Source of the DNA: Carnegiea gigantea
Taxonomy: Eukaryota; Streptophyta; Magnoliopsida; Caryophyllales; Cactaceae
Direction: 5' to 3'
Assembly (NCBI GenBank): GCA_029747015.1
Contig: JAKOGI010001937.1
Location: 1-64,000 of the forward strand
DNA length: 64,000 bases
Position numbers and translations under genes: made by a program. The notes under the pieces were generated by a model that worked only from the letters and a program-made list of their open reading frames with translations, made no database searches and was not told the DNA's origin. Every line of letters begins with the position of its first letter. Position 1 is the stretch's first letter. Of the stretch, positions 1 to 12,189 are shown in pieces.

Positions 1-448
1 CATACGTTACATTTCACACTACCATATAATACATTTTTAAAAGTAAAGTTCAAGTTTAAGAAAGACAACATTAAATTACTAAAAATACTATGGTTTTCCT
101 TTACTCCTTTGCTCCCACCATCAATATGGCTATTTCACAAAATCATTTTAAACTTCAAAAAAAAAAAAAAATCATGCATCATCAAACTACATAATATCTT
201 AAAATTAAAAAAAAAACAATTAAAAACTTCTTGACTAATAAGATTATAAAAGATAGACTGCACATAAAAAAATTCAAGTATATATAAGTAAGGTGACTTC
301 ATACGAAATAAATTCAGAAAAAAAATCCTATCATCAAGTCCATAGAACTCAGTATGGTATAGCTCCAATAACAACATATGCAACAAGATACTAAAACTTA
401 TTAACCGAGAAGTAATAGTAATTGTGCAACACACGAGTAAAACACTAG
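1..448 (+). mobile_element. Helitron 3' terminal segment, left part outside the window
   Basis: This stretch is clearly similar to 3941-4381 along its whole length, including shared blocks on an AAGAAAGACAACATT core and a CTCAGTATGG-type block. Both copies finish with a short hairpin-like GTGCAAC.CACG segment followed by CTAG and then T (CTAG at 445-448), which is the standard 3' end of plant Helitrons (CTRR before a T). No coding remains. The 5' part of this element lies before the window start. Strand is set by the CTAG end. The family match between the two copies is seen directly; the Helitron name is inferred from the terminus and from the helicase relic upstream of the second copy. Confidence 0.6.
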
Positions 449-1703
449 TATTATATTAAAAGTTGGATAAAATGCATGTATGATCGACATGTGTTATGCT
501 ACATAGGATGCCATCTAAGGTACCACTTGTGATAAGAATATCATGTATGACAGCAACATAAAAGTTTTCTATTATATAATTAAGATAGATGCAGCTTATA
601 AATGCAATTTTAATTCAATTTAATGTAAACTTTTCTCATATGTTATCACTAATTAGTACTTGAATTTTGTCTCTAAAAACTTAAATATAGAACAAGAAAT
701 GATTTAGATGTTATCCAGGAAAACAATTGAAGTGTGTTGGACATTATTTTTGAGGTTAGTGTACATTGAACATCTAAATCTAAATATATTTTTTTTTATA
801 TATTGATTTTTGAGTGAATATATAATGAGTTGACACTTGAATACTGATTGTACTGCTTATTTCACATAATGTAAAGCTTGATTGCTGAAGCATATCAACA
901 CAATTAGATTTAGATAATATAAAATACAGCAGGACCTTAATGTGAATGTAGTTTCGCTCACGATTACTTTAAGTTGCTATAATATTTATTTTCTTTTCAC
1001 ATTTGTAACTTACGTTCATGATATTAGAAAAAAAAATGTTTAAGTGATTTATTCAATTTATATTTTACTTGAGATTATATTTTGCGCTCAAAAATCAGAT
1101 AGCATAAATAGTTCTTTTAGCAAATTTAAATTTAAATTTAATAGGTAAATTAATATATAAGAGTAGTTTGTTACATTCCCACAATAGACCATAAATGACT
1201 TCATAAATTAGTAGTAATTCCTCCCCCTCCCCTCAAAAAAAGAATGTTAAAAGTTTTCCTAAATTCAAATTGTATTAAAATTTCTTCATCTGCAACTAAT
1301 CTCCCTTTCCTGTTTTTCTATTTTTTTAAATTTTTCTTTGTTGTTTTTTTTGTGAAAATAATTATACACCAAAAAAATAAGATTAAGGTTCAGACTCATT
1401 TGTCTTTTTGTTGCTACTGTCAACAACTTTCCCATGCTTTGTTGATCATGAGAATAATTAATCAAATCTTATTTTCATTCAAATCATGGGTCAAATATTT
1501 GGAAGGACCATTATCACTATTAAATAATATTAAAAGTGTCATTAAATTATTGAAATAATCTACAATAGGCATATGAAGTACGTGCATACATAATGAATAC
1601 AATTAAACCAATAGGAATCTCTGGAAAAAAAATGCACCTTTTGTAATGATTATTAGTTTTAATTGGCATGCATGACCCTACGAATTTGACCTTTGATCTC
1701 ACA
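449..1703. other. AT-rich spacer, no gene seen
   Basis: Very AT-rich DNA with poly-A and poly-T runs. Open frames here are low complexity (Phe, Leu, Lys, Asn rich) and show no family resemblance. It may be the 5' part of the Helitron that ends at 4381, later interrupted by the LINE at 1704-2690, but no 5' terminus could be recognised. Confidence 0.5.
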
Positions 1704-2690
1704 TTTTTTTTTTTAAAAAGGTAAATACAAACCTATGCTAGGTAGCCCTTCTCTCAAGGGTTCTACCAGCATAATCATCCCGAAGAATACATGTGAACTC
1801 AGGAGAAGGAGAGGTGAAAAGGTTTGCATCGTTTTTAAGCAGCACCCCCCGCTTTGCAATCCAATCCGTTGCCAAGTTGCCTTCTCGAAAAACATGGTAG
1901 ATGGTGACAAATGTAAAAAATTGTACTATAGTTTGAATATCAAATACCAGCATTTGAATCCTCCAAGGAGTATGGATACCTCCTTTAACTGCCTGAATAA
2001 CCATCTAGTTGTCCCCCTCAATGTAGATATACTTGACGCCAGCGTCTTTAGCGGCTTTTATGCCATCGCGTAGAGCTGTAGCTTCTAACACTAAGATAGG
2101 TGCTTCAAACATAAATCAGGTCCCAACTTGTAGTAGTTATCCTTGGCTATGCCGCAGGACGTACCCCGCTGCTGCACCCGCTGGAGATAAGCTTCCATCG
2201 AAGTTGAGTTTGATAACACCATCTGGAGGAGTAGTCTACCCAATGAGTTGGGTGGAGCCATGAGGATAAGGAAGAGGTTGAGTAGAAGATGGATGGGAAA
2301 GGAAAGAGTTTCGGTGATGTTGTGTCCATTCGGCCCACATGTGCTTGGCACAGATAAGAAGACCCATGGGGTTAGGTAGTGCATTTTGGAATACAATTCC
2401 ATTGTGGCTTTTCCAAATACACCATAGAAGTACAACAATCCTCGCCATCATCCTTCTACACTGAATATAGTGCTCATGAAGGACATCACGTACAGAATGG
2501 GGCAGCGTTAAAAATGGAGGATGGGGAATCCATCCATGTTTTGAGGCCAAATTCCAGACACGAGTAGTAAACGGGCAGCTTGCAAACAGGTGTTCAGTAT
2601 CCTGAATCTGAGATAAGCAAGCAGGACACACCGAATCAATGAGGAGTCCTCTTCGCAATAAGGTACCTCTAGATGGAAGCACATTATGGC
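1704..2690 (-). pseudogene. L1-type LINE 3' fragment: zf-RVT and RNase H, poly(A) tail
   Basis: On the minus strand, 2682-2236 encodes the zinc-binding region found after the reverse transcriptase in plant LINEs and retro-derived genes (CPACLSQIQDTEHLFASC, then a W/CIWKSHN block). After a frame change near 2240 the RNase H-like domain follows, with NFDGS-type, EGDNQMVIQAV-like and FREGNLATDWIAKRG motifs in 2240-1738. The coding part ends just before a run of 11 T on the plus strand (1704-1714), which reads as the poly(A) tail of a minus-strand LINE. The endonuclease and RT are missing, so this is a typical 5'-truncated insertion. At least one frameshift makes it dead. Confidence 0.85.
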
Positions 2691-3041
2691 ATAGTTGTCA
2701 TAGGAAAACCTAGTTTGATGTCACATGTGTTAACTGATCTTTTACTAATTTGTTCTTATTGGTAAATTATCTTATTATTCCATTGAAATGCCCATCTTTA
2801 GTATCATATAACCTTTGCTAAAGTACCTCATTATTCCATTTTAATGCTCACCTTTGATTACTATATTATATATTATTTTTGAAATTAATTACCTCATTAT
2901 CCCCACAGCTACTCATTTTACTCTAGAGTCTATCTTAATTTGCAATTTCTATAATATAGACTTAATTTTGTAGTATCTCATTTAAGTTTGTGTCGTCATT
3001 TGATCAAAAATAAAATTTGTGTCCCCATATAATTTTTAGCT
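2691..3041. other. AT-rich DNA between LINE fragment and Helitron helicase relic
   Basis: No gene seen. Contains repeated TTATTCCATT-type words (about 2770-2850). Probably decayed Helitron interior, by position only. Confidence 0.4.
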
Positions 3042-3440
3042 ATGGAAGGATACAAAAATGCAATCGTCAATTGGCTAAAAAGGAAGAATCTTATTCTTTT
3101 CTCGATCAATGTCAGAATGAAGATTACAATCCATAGAATAGTTTTGCACTCTTCTGAGGCAAAGTGGTCATTCGTATTAAAAATAAGGCAAATTCCTATT
3201 CGTGTTTACTGCGCAATGACTATAAATAAAAGCCAAGGACAATAACTGAAATATGTAGGAGTTTACCTTCCAAAATAGGTATTAAGTCATGAAAAACTGC
3301 ATGTTGCAGTATCACGGGTGATTTCACTAGAGGGTTTGAAGTTTATCGTTAAACTTGACAATGAACACTATGAAAGATACACAAGAAACATTGTCTACAA
3401 AAAAGTGTTCAACAAGTTAGCAATAGTATGTATACACTCA
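3042..3440 (+). pseudogene. Helitron helicase (Pif1-like) C-terminal relic
   Basis: The 67-codon open stretch ends in FPIR/PIRVYCAMTINKSQGQ, the conserved late helicase motif of plant Helitron Rep/helicase proteins. After a stop at 3243 the same frame continues with LKYVGVYLPK, a stop, then LSHEKLHVAVSRV and LEGLKF, which are the next conserved blocks of that C-terminus. Known role of the family: the Rep/helicase drives rolling-circle transposition. Here only the last part of the domain is left and it holds at least two stops, so it is not functional. It lies about 0.9 kb upstream of the Helitron 3' end at 4381, in matching orientation. Confidence 0.8.
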
Positions 3441-3940
3441 AAATAACTTCACTACTACAAATTACCTAAAAAGACAAAAGGCACTATACATCTGTTAGTA
3501 TTAGTAAACTTCTACAAAATGTTAGTTCTAATTATGTAAAGACCATGACATATGATGATTCTTAGAATTAAAAATAATCAGAGATTAAAATAAGAACAAT
3601 TAATAAATTCATCCAACATTGTGCAGGCAACTCTAGATAGATGAAATATATCTGAAGTCTACACTTGAATAACTCTCTGTAGGTAAGTATAAATTAATTC
3701 AAAAATATTATCTTACAATTTTGACCAAATGTATAAGCATGTAAAAAGTCATTCTATGCAGTTAACAACATATCGTTGATGACAAATAGTAAGGCACAAA
3801 TGAAAAATCAAAGCGTAACTTAGTATAATACATGTTACTTTTGCAGATTACTTAATTTGAGAAGGAAAGTTGACGACTGATAGATAGCAAAGATGACAAA
3901 TGTGATGTGCTATTGAACATTTCATATTAGAACTACTTTT

Positions 3941-4381
3941 CACACATTACATTTCACAATACCATATGACACTTTTTTTTAAAATAAAGTCCAACTTTAA
4001 GAAAGACAACATTGAATTACTAAAAATACTATGGTTTGCTCCTTTGTTCTCGCTGTCAATATGGTTATTTCACAAAATCATGATCCTTTTAAACTTAAAA
4101 AAAATCACGCAGCGTCAAACCACATAATATTTTAAAATAAAAAATATAAAATATAAAACTTCTTGACTAACAGGATTAAAAAAGATAGACTACACATCAA
4201 AAGTTCAAGTACATACAATTATGGTGACTTCATATAAAATAAAATCAGAAAAAAAAAATGTTACCCTAAAGTCCATAGAACTCAGTATAGCATAGCACCA
4301 ACAACAACATATATAATAAGATACTGATGCTTCTCAAGCAAGAAGTGATAGCTATCGTATAGCGCAACGGTAAAAAACTAG
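3941..4381 (+). mobile_element. Helitron 3' terminal segment, second copy
   Basis: Homologous to 1-448 (same blocks in the same order, with small indels). The end reads GCGCAACGG, an A-rich spacer, then CTAG at 4378-4381 followed by T. With the helicase relic at 3042-3440 upstream in the same orientation, this is best read as the 3' end of a decayed Helitron covering at least 2691-4381. The hairpin before CTAG is degenerate. Confidence 0.65.
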
Positions 4382-5420
4382 TATTCTAATATGACCAAAA
4401 AAAATATGAAGCTCTTCACTTGTTGACGTTAAACTATCCCTCAAACATGAGTCCCTTCCAAACTACACCATATGCTCCCATTTAATAGAAGTGTTAACTA
4501 AGGTGTCTAACCACTATCAAGAGAACACATGCACTCTTGCTTTACAAAATCTGTTTTCTAGTCTTCAATCTAGTCTCCGTACTATTTACCTTGTTTCAGT
4601 GGTAACAACTGTGCTACATTATGTGTTAACCCTCTTGTTGCTGGTGATTTTTCAAGGTGTTCCCATGCACTCGACACCCCTTATGTTAGTGCGCCAATCA
4701 AGCTTGTCATGGATTCTATAATTGCACCTTTACCCTAGCTAAATGCAGTATAAGTTCTGACACTACATGTTAGAGAGATTCAACAAGGAAACTTAATTGG
4801 CAATAGCCTACTGAAATTATATCAGGGTCATTCTCATTTTGAAGTTAGCGTGTGAGACTCTTCACTCATTTGCAACATGATAAGACTAGATTTTTTAAAT
4901 TTTTTCTCTAAGACTGATATAATAGTCCAATTAAAGGTATTATATCATGGAGAGTTGGATCATTTTAGCAAAAAAAGGTATCAAAGAAGGGCAGTGTGTA
5001 AAAGAAAAGGGAAACTTAACTATACTTCTAATTGGAATAAAATCCACCATCCAGATACGAAGGTGTGGTTTGTTTCAATAGGTCATCTTTTTAGTGACTA
5101 TGCTTGATGAAACTAGATATGTAGTAGTATCCTAAAAAAATTAAAGTAATGACTGCTACTTTTTTTTGGATAGTAGATCCTTTTATTATCCTTTAATAAT
5201 TTTAAGAAAATGTAGAGTTATTGGAAATAATTCTTGACTAATGTCTTGATTAAAACATATTATCACATGCAGCTTAGACTACTAATCTATATGAAATTTT
5301 ACTCCATAACATTTACGCTAAAACTTTTTTTTGTGTGTGTGTGGGGTTTTTTTGGGGGGATGGGGGCTAGGCCAATTATTTTTGGGTATGAAAAATAAGA
5401 AAAGCAATTGACTTAGGGTT
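4382..5420. other. Unassigned AT-rich region
   Basis: Two open frames of 76 codons each (4491-4721 and 4877-5107) have no recognisable motif and ordinary chance length. A G/T-rich low-complexity patch lies at about 5325-5375. Nothing else is supported. Confidence 0.4.
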
Positions 5421-5429
5421 TGTTCTGTT

Positions 5430-6000
5430 CGTTGGGAAATATAGGTTGGTAAATGGGTAAAGTTGGTTAAGATTGATTAAAGTGGATATTTTTTTTCCTT
5501 TTGAAGGGGGTCAAAGTAGGTTGAAGTAGGTTGAAGTGGGTTGAATTATTTTTATATGATGGGTAGACATTCGTTAAAATAGTGAAAAGTGGATTGAAGT
5601 TAGTTAAATTGGTTAAAGTGGATTGAAATTGATTGAAGTGGGTTGAAATTGATTGAGATTGATAAATTGGAATTTACCAATGAAAAGAAGAGGGCCTAAT
5701 AGAGCACGAAAGTAATGTTGCTATACTCATAAATTGTTGAGTTCAAAATTTTCGCACATAGGGCATGTTCTTTTCATTGGGAACTAGGGGTTGGAAAATT
5801 GGTAAAGTTGATTAAAGTGGATTAAAGTGGGTATTTTTTTATTAAAGTAGGTTGAAGTTAGTATATTTTTTATATGATAGGTAGAAGTTGGTTAAAATAG
5901 TGGATTAAAGTTGGTTAAAGTGGGTTGAAGTGGATTCAAATTGGTATTTTTTTAATTAAAGTTTATGAAGTGGGTTGAAGTTAATTGAAGTTGGTGTTAT
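5430..6000 (+). repeat. Degenerate short-unit repeat field built on GGTTGAAGT / GGTTAAAGT
   Basis: The strand is packed with variants of a roughly 10-base word (GGTTGAAGTG, GGTTAAAGTT, GATTGAAATT, GATTAAAGTG). On a larger scale the block starting near 5435 (TTGGGAA..AGGTTGG, then AAATGGGTAAAGTTG) is repeated near 5775, giving two diverged copies about 340 bases long. No coding. It looks like an old minisatellite or tandem duplication of a short-word repeat. Confidence 0.65.
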
Positions 6001-6084
6001 TTGAAAAATTTTGTAGTATTACACAATTCTTATACTGCCAGTCCACCCCAAAGACCAAATGTCATAGTGATTGTGGGTGAATAG

Positions 6085-6175
6085 TACACTGGCTCACTGG
6101 TAGAAGCTTTGCTACCCAACGTACAAGTCAATAGTTCACCACTTTGAGACTGCAAGTTCTTTTTTCCCCCCTTAC
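6085..6175 (+). mobile_element. Possible tRNA-derived SINE head
   Basis: TGGCTCACTGGTAGAAGC resembles a pol III A box and AGTTCACCACT about 38 bases later resembles a B box. The segment ends in a T/C-rich run. No tRNA cloverleaf fits, so it is not a tRNA gene. Both boxes are imperfect; treat as a candidate. Confidence 0.35.
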
Positions 6176-6377
6176 ATTGACCGTTTGTTTCATCATTTTT
6201 TTTTTCTTCCCAGTTTTAGCTTCTCATCTCCTTTTTTTTCCCCTTTCTTCCATTCAAGTCAATTAGTACTTCATAAAGAAAATGCTATGATGATAAATGA
6301 TTATTACACATTAATCATTTACTTAATCATTTATATTAATCATTTACTTAATGCCCGTGATGGTCTTGAACAACTAG

Positions 6378-7520
6378 TTTGGCTTTATGTCAGGTTGGTC
6401 AATCACGGAAACTATCCATCTTTTAAGAAGACTTATGAAATTCTATAGATATAGAAAAAAATCTCCACATGGTATTCATCAAGCTAGAGACAGCTTATGA
6501 TAGATTGCCTAGGGGAGTGTTATTGAGGTGCTTGGAGAATAAAGACGTGTTGATTGTTTATATTCGAGTTATCAATGATACGTATAAGAGAGGAAGGATG
6601 GGAGTTAGGACATTACGAGGGAAAACAGACAACTTTCATATAAATATTGGACTCCATCAAGGTCAACATTGAGCTGCTTTCTTTATGAGATTGTTGTGAA
6701 TGAGCTCACAAAAGGGATTCAAGACGAGATATCATGGTGTATGCTTTTTGCTGATAACATTGTTCTTATCGATAAGTCCAGGGATGGAATTAAGGACAAG
6801 TTGGAGTGGTGGAGAGATACCCCAGAGACTACAGGCTTCAAGTTGAGTAGGTCAAAAAATTGAGTATTTAAAATGTAAATTCCATGAAGGGAAGGAAGTA
6901 ATGAGGATGAGGTCTCCATTGGGGTGTGCCCATACCAAGGGTTGAAAAGTTCAAATATCTAGGCTTAATCATTCAAGAAGAAGGAGATATTGATGAGGAT
7001 ATTAACAAACGAATAAAGATAGGATGACAAAAATGGAAGAATGTTGCAGGAGTATTATGTGATAAGAGGATCCCATTAAGGTTGAAGGGGAGAATTTATT
7101 GTATGATTATTAGACTAGCTTTATTGTATGGTGTGGAGTTTTGGTCAATCAAGAAGACACAAGCCCAAAGGATGATTGTAGCTGAGATGAGGATGATTTT
7201 TGAGATGTATGGGCACACGAGATTGGATAGAATTAGAAATTTAATAATTAGAAATAAAGTAGAAGTGACATCTATGGCGGATAAGATGAGAGAGGCTAGA
7301 CTTAGATGGTTTAGTCATGTAAAAAGAAGACACATAGATATTCCAGTGAGAAGCTGTGAAAGGATTACCCTTCCAGAGTGTAAGAGGGGTCCAAACAGAC
7401 CTCGAAAGAGTTAGAATGAAGTGATTATAAACGATTTTAAAGAATTCAGGATTGACAAAGAACATAGCTCAGGATAGGAGGCTACAGATGTTTTATATTA
7501 AGGTTGCATATCTGAGATAG
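6378..7520 (+). pseudogene. RTE-type LINE reverse transcriptase relic
   Basis: Successive frames on the plus strand spell the RT of plant RTE-type non-LTR retrotransposons. An FGFMSGWSITETIHLLRRLM block at 6378 is followed by FIKLETAYDRLPRGVL, an IGLHQG block, the palm motif MLFADNIVL at about 6741-6767, the GFKLSRSK block, then LYGVEFWSIKK and REARLRWFSHVKRR with the typical C-terminal PVRSCER. Stops and frame changes occur at about 6450, 6671, 6863 and 7030. The catalytic pair reads Asp-Asn instead of Asp-Asp. The N-terminal endonuclease is absent. A 3' tail with TTGTTGATAATGTTG at about 7898-7912 may belong to it. Confidence 0.85.
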
Positions 7521-8137
7521 GTTGTTATACCCCTGTCCCATAGATCGCGAGGGTATAGTAATTGCGGATGTGTGGTTCTGCCTATTACTTACCATGTGTT
7601 TCCATTGCTTGTGCATGCTAGTAGTAACTTTGTTCTTATTTAGACTTGTTATTATATAACTTAGTGTTATCCATTTACAGGGTGGACTTTTCTTGTTTAC
7701 TTACTGTTGCTGGTTGTTAGTTTTGTTAAGTTTACTTCCTTTCTATCAAAAGATTTTTTAACTCCAAAACATTTTTGTCAAATTTTTTATTGGTCTATTG
7801 GAATCAACCTCTATGCTGACAATACCCGCATAAGTAATGTTGCTTACATTTGGATCTCTCCAAATCTCGTATAGGTGAGACCCACACTGGGAGTTATTGT
7901 TGATAATGTTGTAATCATTTACTTAATACTCCAAGGAATGACTTGATGATGACAACTTTTACGAATTTTTTTAAAAAAATTTATAAAATAAACTTTATTA
8001 TTATTTTTGTTTGTTTTGAATGAGCTTATAATTTGTTTAGTTTTTTTTATCTTCTTTTTGACATATTTTATTCAACTAAAATTTGATTTACGATGAATAC
8101 TCAAGAAAAACAATAATAAATTGCATGCACTCATATT
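7521..8137. other. Spacer after the RTE relic
   Basis: T-rich DNA without an open frame of note. The first 400 bases may be the RTE 3' untranslated region. Nothing else seen. Confidence 0.35.
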
Positions 8138-8255
8138 ATCCTTTTTTGTTTGTGCATACAAGAGGTAAAGGCCGATATACATGAGATTCGAACCAAGATA
8201 CTTGGTAACAACTTTAAAATACTTTGCCAATTATATTGCTTGGATCCTACATTAC
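8138..8255 (-). mobile_element. tRNA-derived SINE relic, minus strand
   Basis: On the minus strand an A-box-like ATTGGCAAAGTATTT is followed by GGTTCGAATC, a near perfect pol III B box (plus-strand GATTCGAACC at about 8187-8196). The two boxes are spaced as in tRNA-derived plant SINEs. An A-rich tail appears downstream on the minus strand (plus-strand T run at about 8141). The segment abuts the left end of the Tat-type element at about 8270. Confidence 0.55.
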
Positions 8256-8269
8256 TCATATTATTTTAT

Positions 8270-8806
8270 TGGAGTAGATAAGAGCTCTAAAAGCATTGGG
8301 CTATAGCCTTGCAAAGGCCCAATAGAAATATTCGTTGGATCAATTAAGCCATCAGAATTTAGCAATATGTCGAACATAAGCTCAATAAAATCTAAGCCTT
8401 GAGTATGATTCTAATGTACATAGCTTGTTAGGAAAGGAAAGATCTAACCTAGATCTCCCAGATCGACAATGAATCGATAAAGATATTTAAGTCTAAACAA
8501 ACCTAGGAAATAATCTATATCTAAAAGATGCAGAATCAAAGATAAATTCCTCTAAGAGAACCATCCCTGGACCCCTATATAAACAAGCCATGGCCACGAT
8601 CAAAGATAGGCCAATTAGGCTTTCGTAAGGTACATTATGCTTACTCTTCTCTATTAAAAACTCTCACTAACTTAAACGTCAGAGGCTCTAAAAGAGAATA
8701 AACCCCCCTCTTTTTAAGAGTTGTTTTACCGGTAAACCTTAGACAGAGACATATGTTCCTTGATGTTCCCATATGGATCATAGAAACTTTGTGCAGTGCT
8801 GAAACA
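8270..8806 (+). repeat. 5' LTR of element C
   Basis: Aligns by eye with 24718-25239. The best shared blocks are AATGTACAT.GCTTGTTAGG, CTCTAAGAGAAC.AT and CTATATAAACAAGCCATGG (a TATA box inside the LTR at about 8575), and the AGAGTTGTTTTAC block. The right end GAAACA at 8806 is set by the PBS. The left end (TGGAGTAG) is less sure. Confidence 0.7.
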
Positions 8807-8808
8807 TT

Positions 8809-8823
8809 TGGTGTCGTCTGTAG
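8809..8823 (+). other. Primer-binding site of element C
   Basis: TGGTGTCGTCTGTAG two bases after the 5' LTR resembles the TGGCGCCGTCTGTGG-type PBS common in plant Ty3-gypsy elements. The tRNA was not assigned. Confidence 0.55.
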
Positions 8824-10539
8824 TTACGTATAATTGAGAAAGATGTCATCTAGGGATGATAAAAAGGGAAAAAGGCATTGTCGTCCCTAAGAACTAGAAT
8901 CCTATCAATTAGGATCTCAATGCACATACCTCTTGGAAAGAAGTTTTATCATGGGGAAGCCCAAACCAAGAGGATACAACTCCCTTTGGAACACATCTGT
9001 CTTTACATACATTCATGCCTTAAAACAAGTAGGGAGGGCTCCAAAGATAGTGGAGTAGTTGATAACCCTAAAAGTCAGCAAAGTTATATCCGTTATGATG
9101 AAAAAGTTAGAATATTTCTTGGCTTCTCAAAAGAAGTCAAGGAAAGCTGTCTCTAAGAGATTGTCTGTTAAAAATATGATATGGGTAACCAGGGGTGAAA
9201 CCAAGGGAAGACTCCGGCGGAGGGGACCATGGTTCTACCCATGCTTAATGTAGAGTTTGAACAGATTTATTTGTATAATAGGCTTTAGCGGAAATGATAT
9301 CGGTCGAAGGAGGAGTAGCTTGAGGTCATAGGCTTGAATCCTCAAATGTAATTTATTAGTAGTCTTCTTTTCGTCCATTTTGGTTCCTCTATTCTTTGCC
9401 TTCCCCTCCCCCACCTCTCTCTGGATTTGTTCATCTCTAGGGCATATACATTGTTGTTCCTTCCTCCCTTTTTAAAATTCTTTAAAGACTTCTTTGTTTG
9501 AAGAAAATCTAAATACATTAGAAAATGCTTTTAGACTTTATAATTCAATAATCTATAGCCTAAACCTTATAAAACTATACTACAGTCATCTCAAGTACTA
9601 TTCTAATTTTTTATTTTTTTAGTTAAACTTTGGAGTGTATTAGTGGGTGAAGATGGATTAAAATTTAATGTTAGTGCCTATTTTTGTTAAATAGTTGGTA
9701 AATACACAGCAACTGTTTTTTCCTCCTCTTATATCTTAACTATCTTAAGAGTAAACAAATATTGCTACTTTAAAAAAAGCTTTTTTTACGCCTTCAGCCG
9801 TCAAATTATTTTTTTAAATAAAAATTCTCGAACTTTAAATTTGGGTACTTTAAGGGTACTTTTTCAAATGAATAACAATCAATTTTAAATTTGGCATTAG
9901 GTATATAAAAGGCAATCTGACTTCATATTTCTAGTGTTTACTAGTTATTTAGTTAAAATTAGAAACTCATTAGTTAGGAGAAGAAAATGTTTTCACAATT
10001 TGATATTAATATGGTCTTCAATAATTTTACAAGTTATCTTAAGTCATATAAATACATGACTAATCTTTGGGCTTGACTGATAAATTTTTCCTATTTAACC
10101 TCTGTGGGCAAGCAGGATTTGAAAGGAGATTTTCCGAGACAATTCAGAGGAAGAGGATTCTAAGAACAAACCTCTTAGATACTGGAGAGAGATGCACAAT
10201 TTAGAGAAACCTGAACTACAAAAAGACTAAGCAAGAGAAATCCTTGCAGAAGAGGCCTAGTCAAGGTAGGTTTCATCAAGAAGAAGACTATGAAGAAAAT
10301 TCACGTTAATAGAGCTCAAGCTCTATCAAAGTTGTATCATCCAACAATGGTCTAGAGAAAACACTAAGAAGACATTTAATCATGATGCTCTATTAATGAG
10401 TCACTCATCGGTCAGGATGCCCTTTCATAATGAGATCTAAGAGGTTAAGCTCTTAGAGGAGATCAAAGTGCTAAAAATAAGGAAGTTTCAGGATTATTGA
10501 CCCTCAAAAGCATTTTCATGGTTATTTAACTCAAATCCA

Positions 10540-10965
10540 TCTGCAGCCATCTCCCTTAAAAGCTATGATATGCATATATTTCCTTGCTACCCTAAAGGGA
10601 GCAGCACAAGTGTGGTTTACTAGGCTACCCAAGACCAATTAAATCATCAGAGATCTTTCCACTAGTTTCAAAAGTCACTTTATTGAAAGTAGAAGGGCAC
10701 CAAAATTAGCTATAGAACTAATGAAGCTGGCTCAAAGAGACCAAGAGACCTAGGTTGAATATGTGGCCATTGCTTCCTTTACCACTAGGGTTAGGCACAA
10801 AGGCCTATATGAAAGTTTCATCATGGAATGTCTTGCCACCCTAGAAGAGGCCCTAAGGATAGTAGAGAGGTACATACAGGTAGAGATAATCATCAGAGAG
10901 ATTGGAAGTATAGAACTCCCACATAGGACTCTAAAAGGGATGAAAAAGGCCTATTTAGCATAACC
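10540..10965 (+). pseudogene. Element C gag relic (retrotransposon gag domain)
   Basis: The frame shows ATLKGAAQVWFTRLPK, a stop, then a STSFKSHFIESRR block and MKLAQRDQET, a stop, then VEYVAIASFTTRVRH. This is the order of the retrotransposon gag domain in Tat-type elements (substrate-free structural capsid protein). From 8840 to 10540 the likely N-terminal part is too decayed to read. At least three stops. Confidence 0.7.
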
Positions 10966-11439
10966 AAAAAAGAAGAAAGACAGAGCCTTTATGACAAAAT
11001 CTCTCTTTAATACCTCAAGGAATGAGATTCTGATGGAAATTAGGGGTTGGGTACAAATGATAATCCCAAGGTTCCAAGTAGAGGCCCAAGAGTAAGAATA
11101 AATAGTAAGCGTTTCATAAGGACTATGTGCATGACATAGAATACCATTGGAATCTGGAGAAACTGCTCAATGTATTCGCCAATAAGGGAAAACTAAACAA
11201 GTACTCTAAAAATAGGCCTTAAAAAACATAAGAAGACATCATGATGAGATAAGTTCAACATAAGATGACTTTCAAGTCACACCCCTTGAAGGCAACATAT
11301 TGCTCATCAAGGGGACCACTCTTGGCTAAGCTATCAAACACGGCCTGGAAGTGTCATGTGAGAACTCTAGATCAGGCAACTCCAAGAGTAAACCATGTAT
11401 ATGTGAATTATCTTCCCAAGATGGTCTTTGAAGGAGCTA

Positions 11440-11720
11440 GATGCATCTCAATCATATGATGATCCACTGGTTATTAAGTTAACAGTAGCAAACTATGAGA
11501 TTAGTAGGGTACTAGTAGATGCTGGAAGTTCTACAACTGTCATGTTTTATGATTGATTTACCAAGATTGTCTTACAAGAGAAAGATATGTCCCCAACTTT
11601 GTTTTCCATCATGGGTTTCACGTACCATAATCCCAAAGGGGATGATAACTACCTACCAATGTGGGAGCCCAGAAGGGCAAGACCCGCTAGGTCATGGATT
11701 ACATTATCATGGATGTGCCT
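11440..11720 (+). pseudogene. Element C aspartic protease relic
   Basis: One frame reads DDPLVIKLTVANYEISRVLVDAG followed by SSTTVMFYD, i.e. the retropepsin active-site strand (VDAGSS) with its flanking hydrophobic strands, then a MGFTYHNPKG-like block. A stop falls just after the active site at about 11554 and the rest is broken. Confidence 0.7.
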
Positions 11721-12189
11721 TTTGCCTACAATATAATTGTTGTGAAGACTGCTCCTAAACTCTATGAAAACAACACTTTCAATGTACAACCTGGATATGC
11801 AATACCTAGTAGATAATGGCTTTGTAAAAAGGACTGAGGGAGATCAGAAGAGTGTTAAATAAGTGTTATATAGCTATTCTGAATGCCACACTCTCATATT
11901 CCCAATATACAGTGGGAGATGACAAAGACCAACAAAAGAAAAGCGCAGAAGCAGTCAAAGGTTAATGCGCCTAAACTTGGCCCTAGAGATGGTAACAACC
12001 CTAGGCCAAAGCCCAAGAGTCAGTTGTAAGAGGTATCACTGGCCTAAGATCAGTTCAAGATAGGGCAAATTAGCACAAACCTGGAACCTGCCTTCCAAGA
12101 AGCATTGATATCCTTACTAAGGCAATATGTAGATGTGTTTGCCTATGCAGCATAGGAGATGCCGAGAATAGATCCTGAGATTATGGTTT

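Noticed and set aside
135..434. 99-codon Phe-rich minus-strand frame
   Set aside because: Low-complexity AT-rich sequence inside a Helitron terminal segment; no motif.
8180..8250. Possible tRNA gene (minus strand, perfect-looking B box)
   Set aside because: No cloverleaf or anticodon arm could be fitted; box order plus A-rich tail fits a SINE relic.
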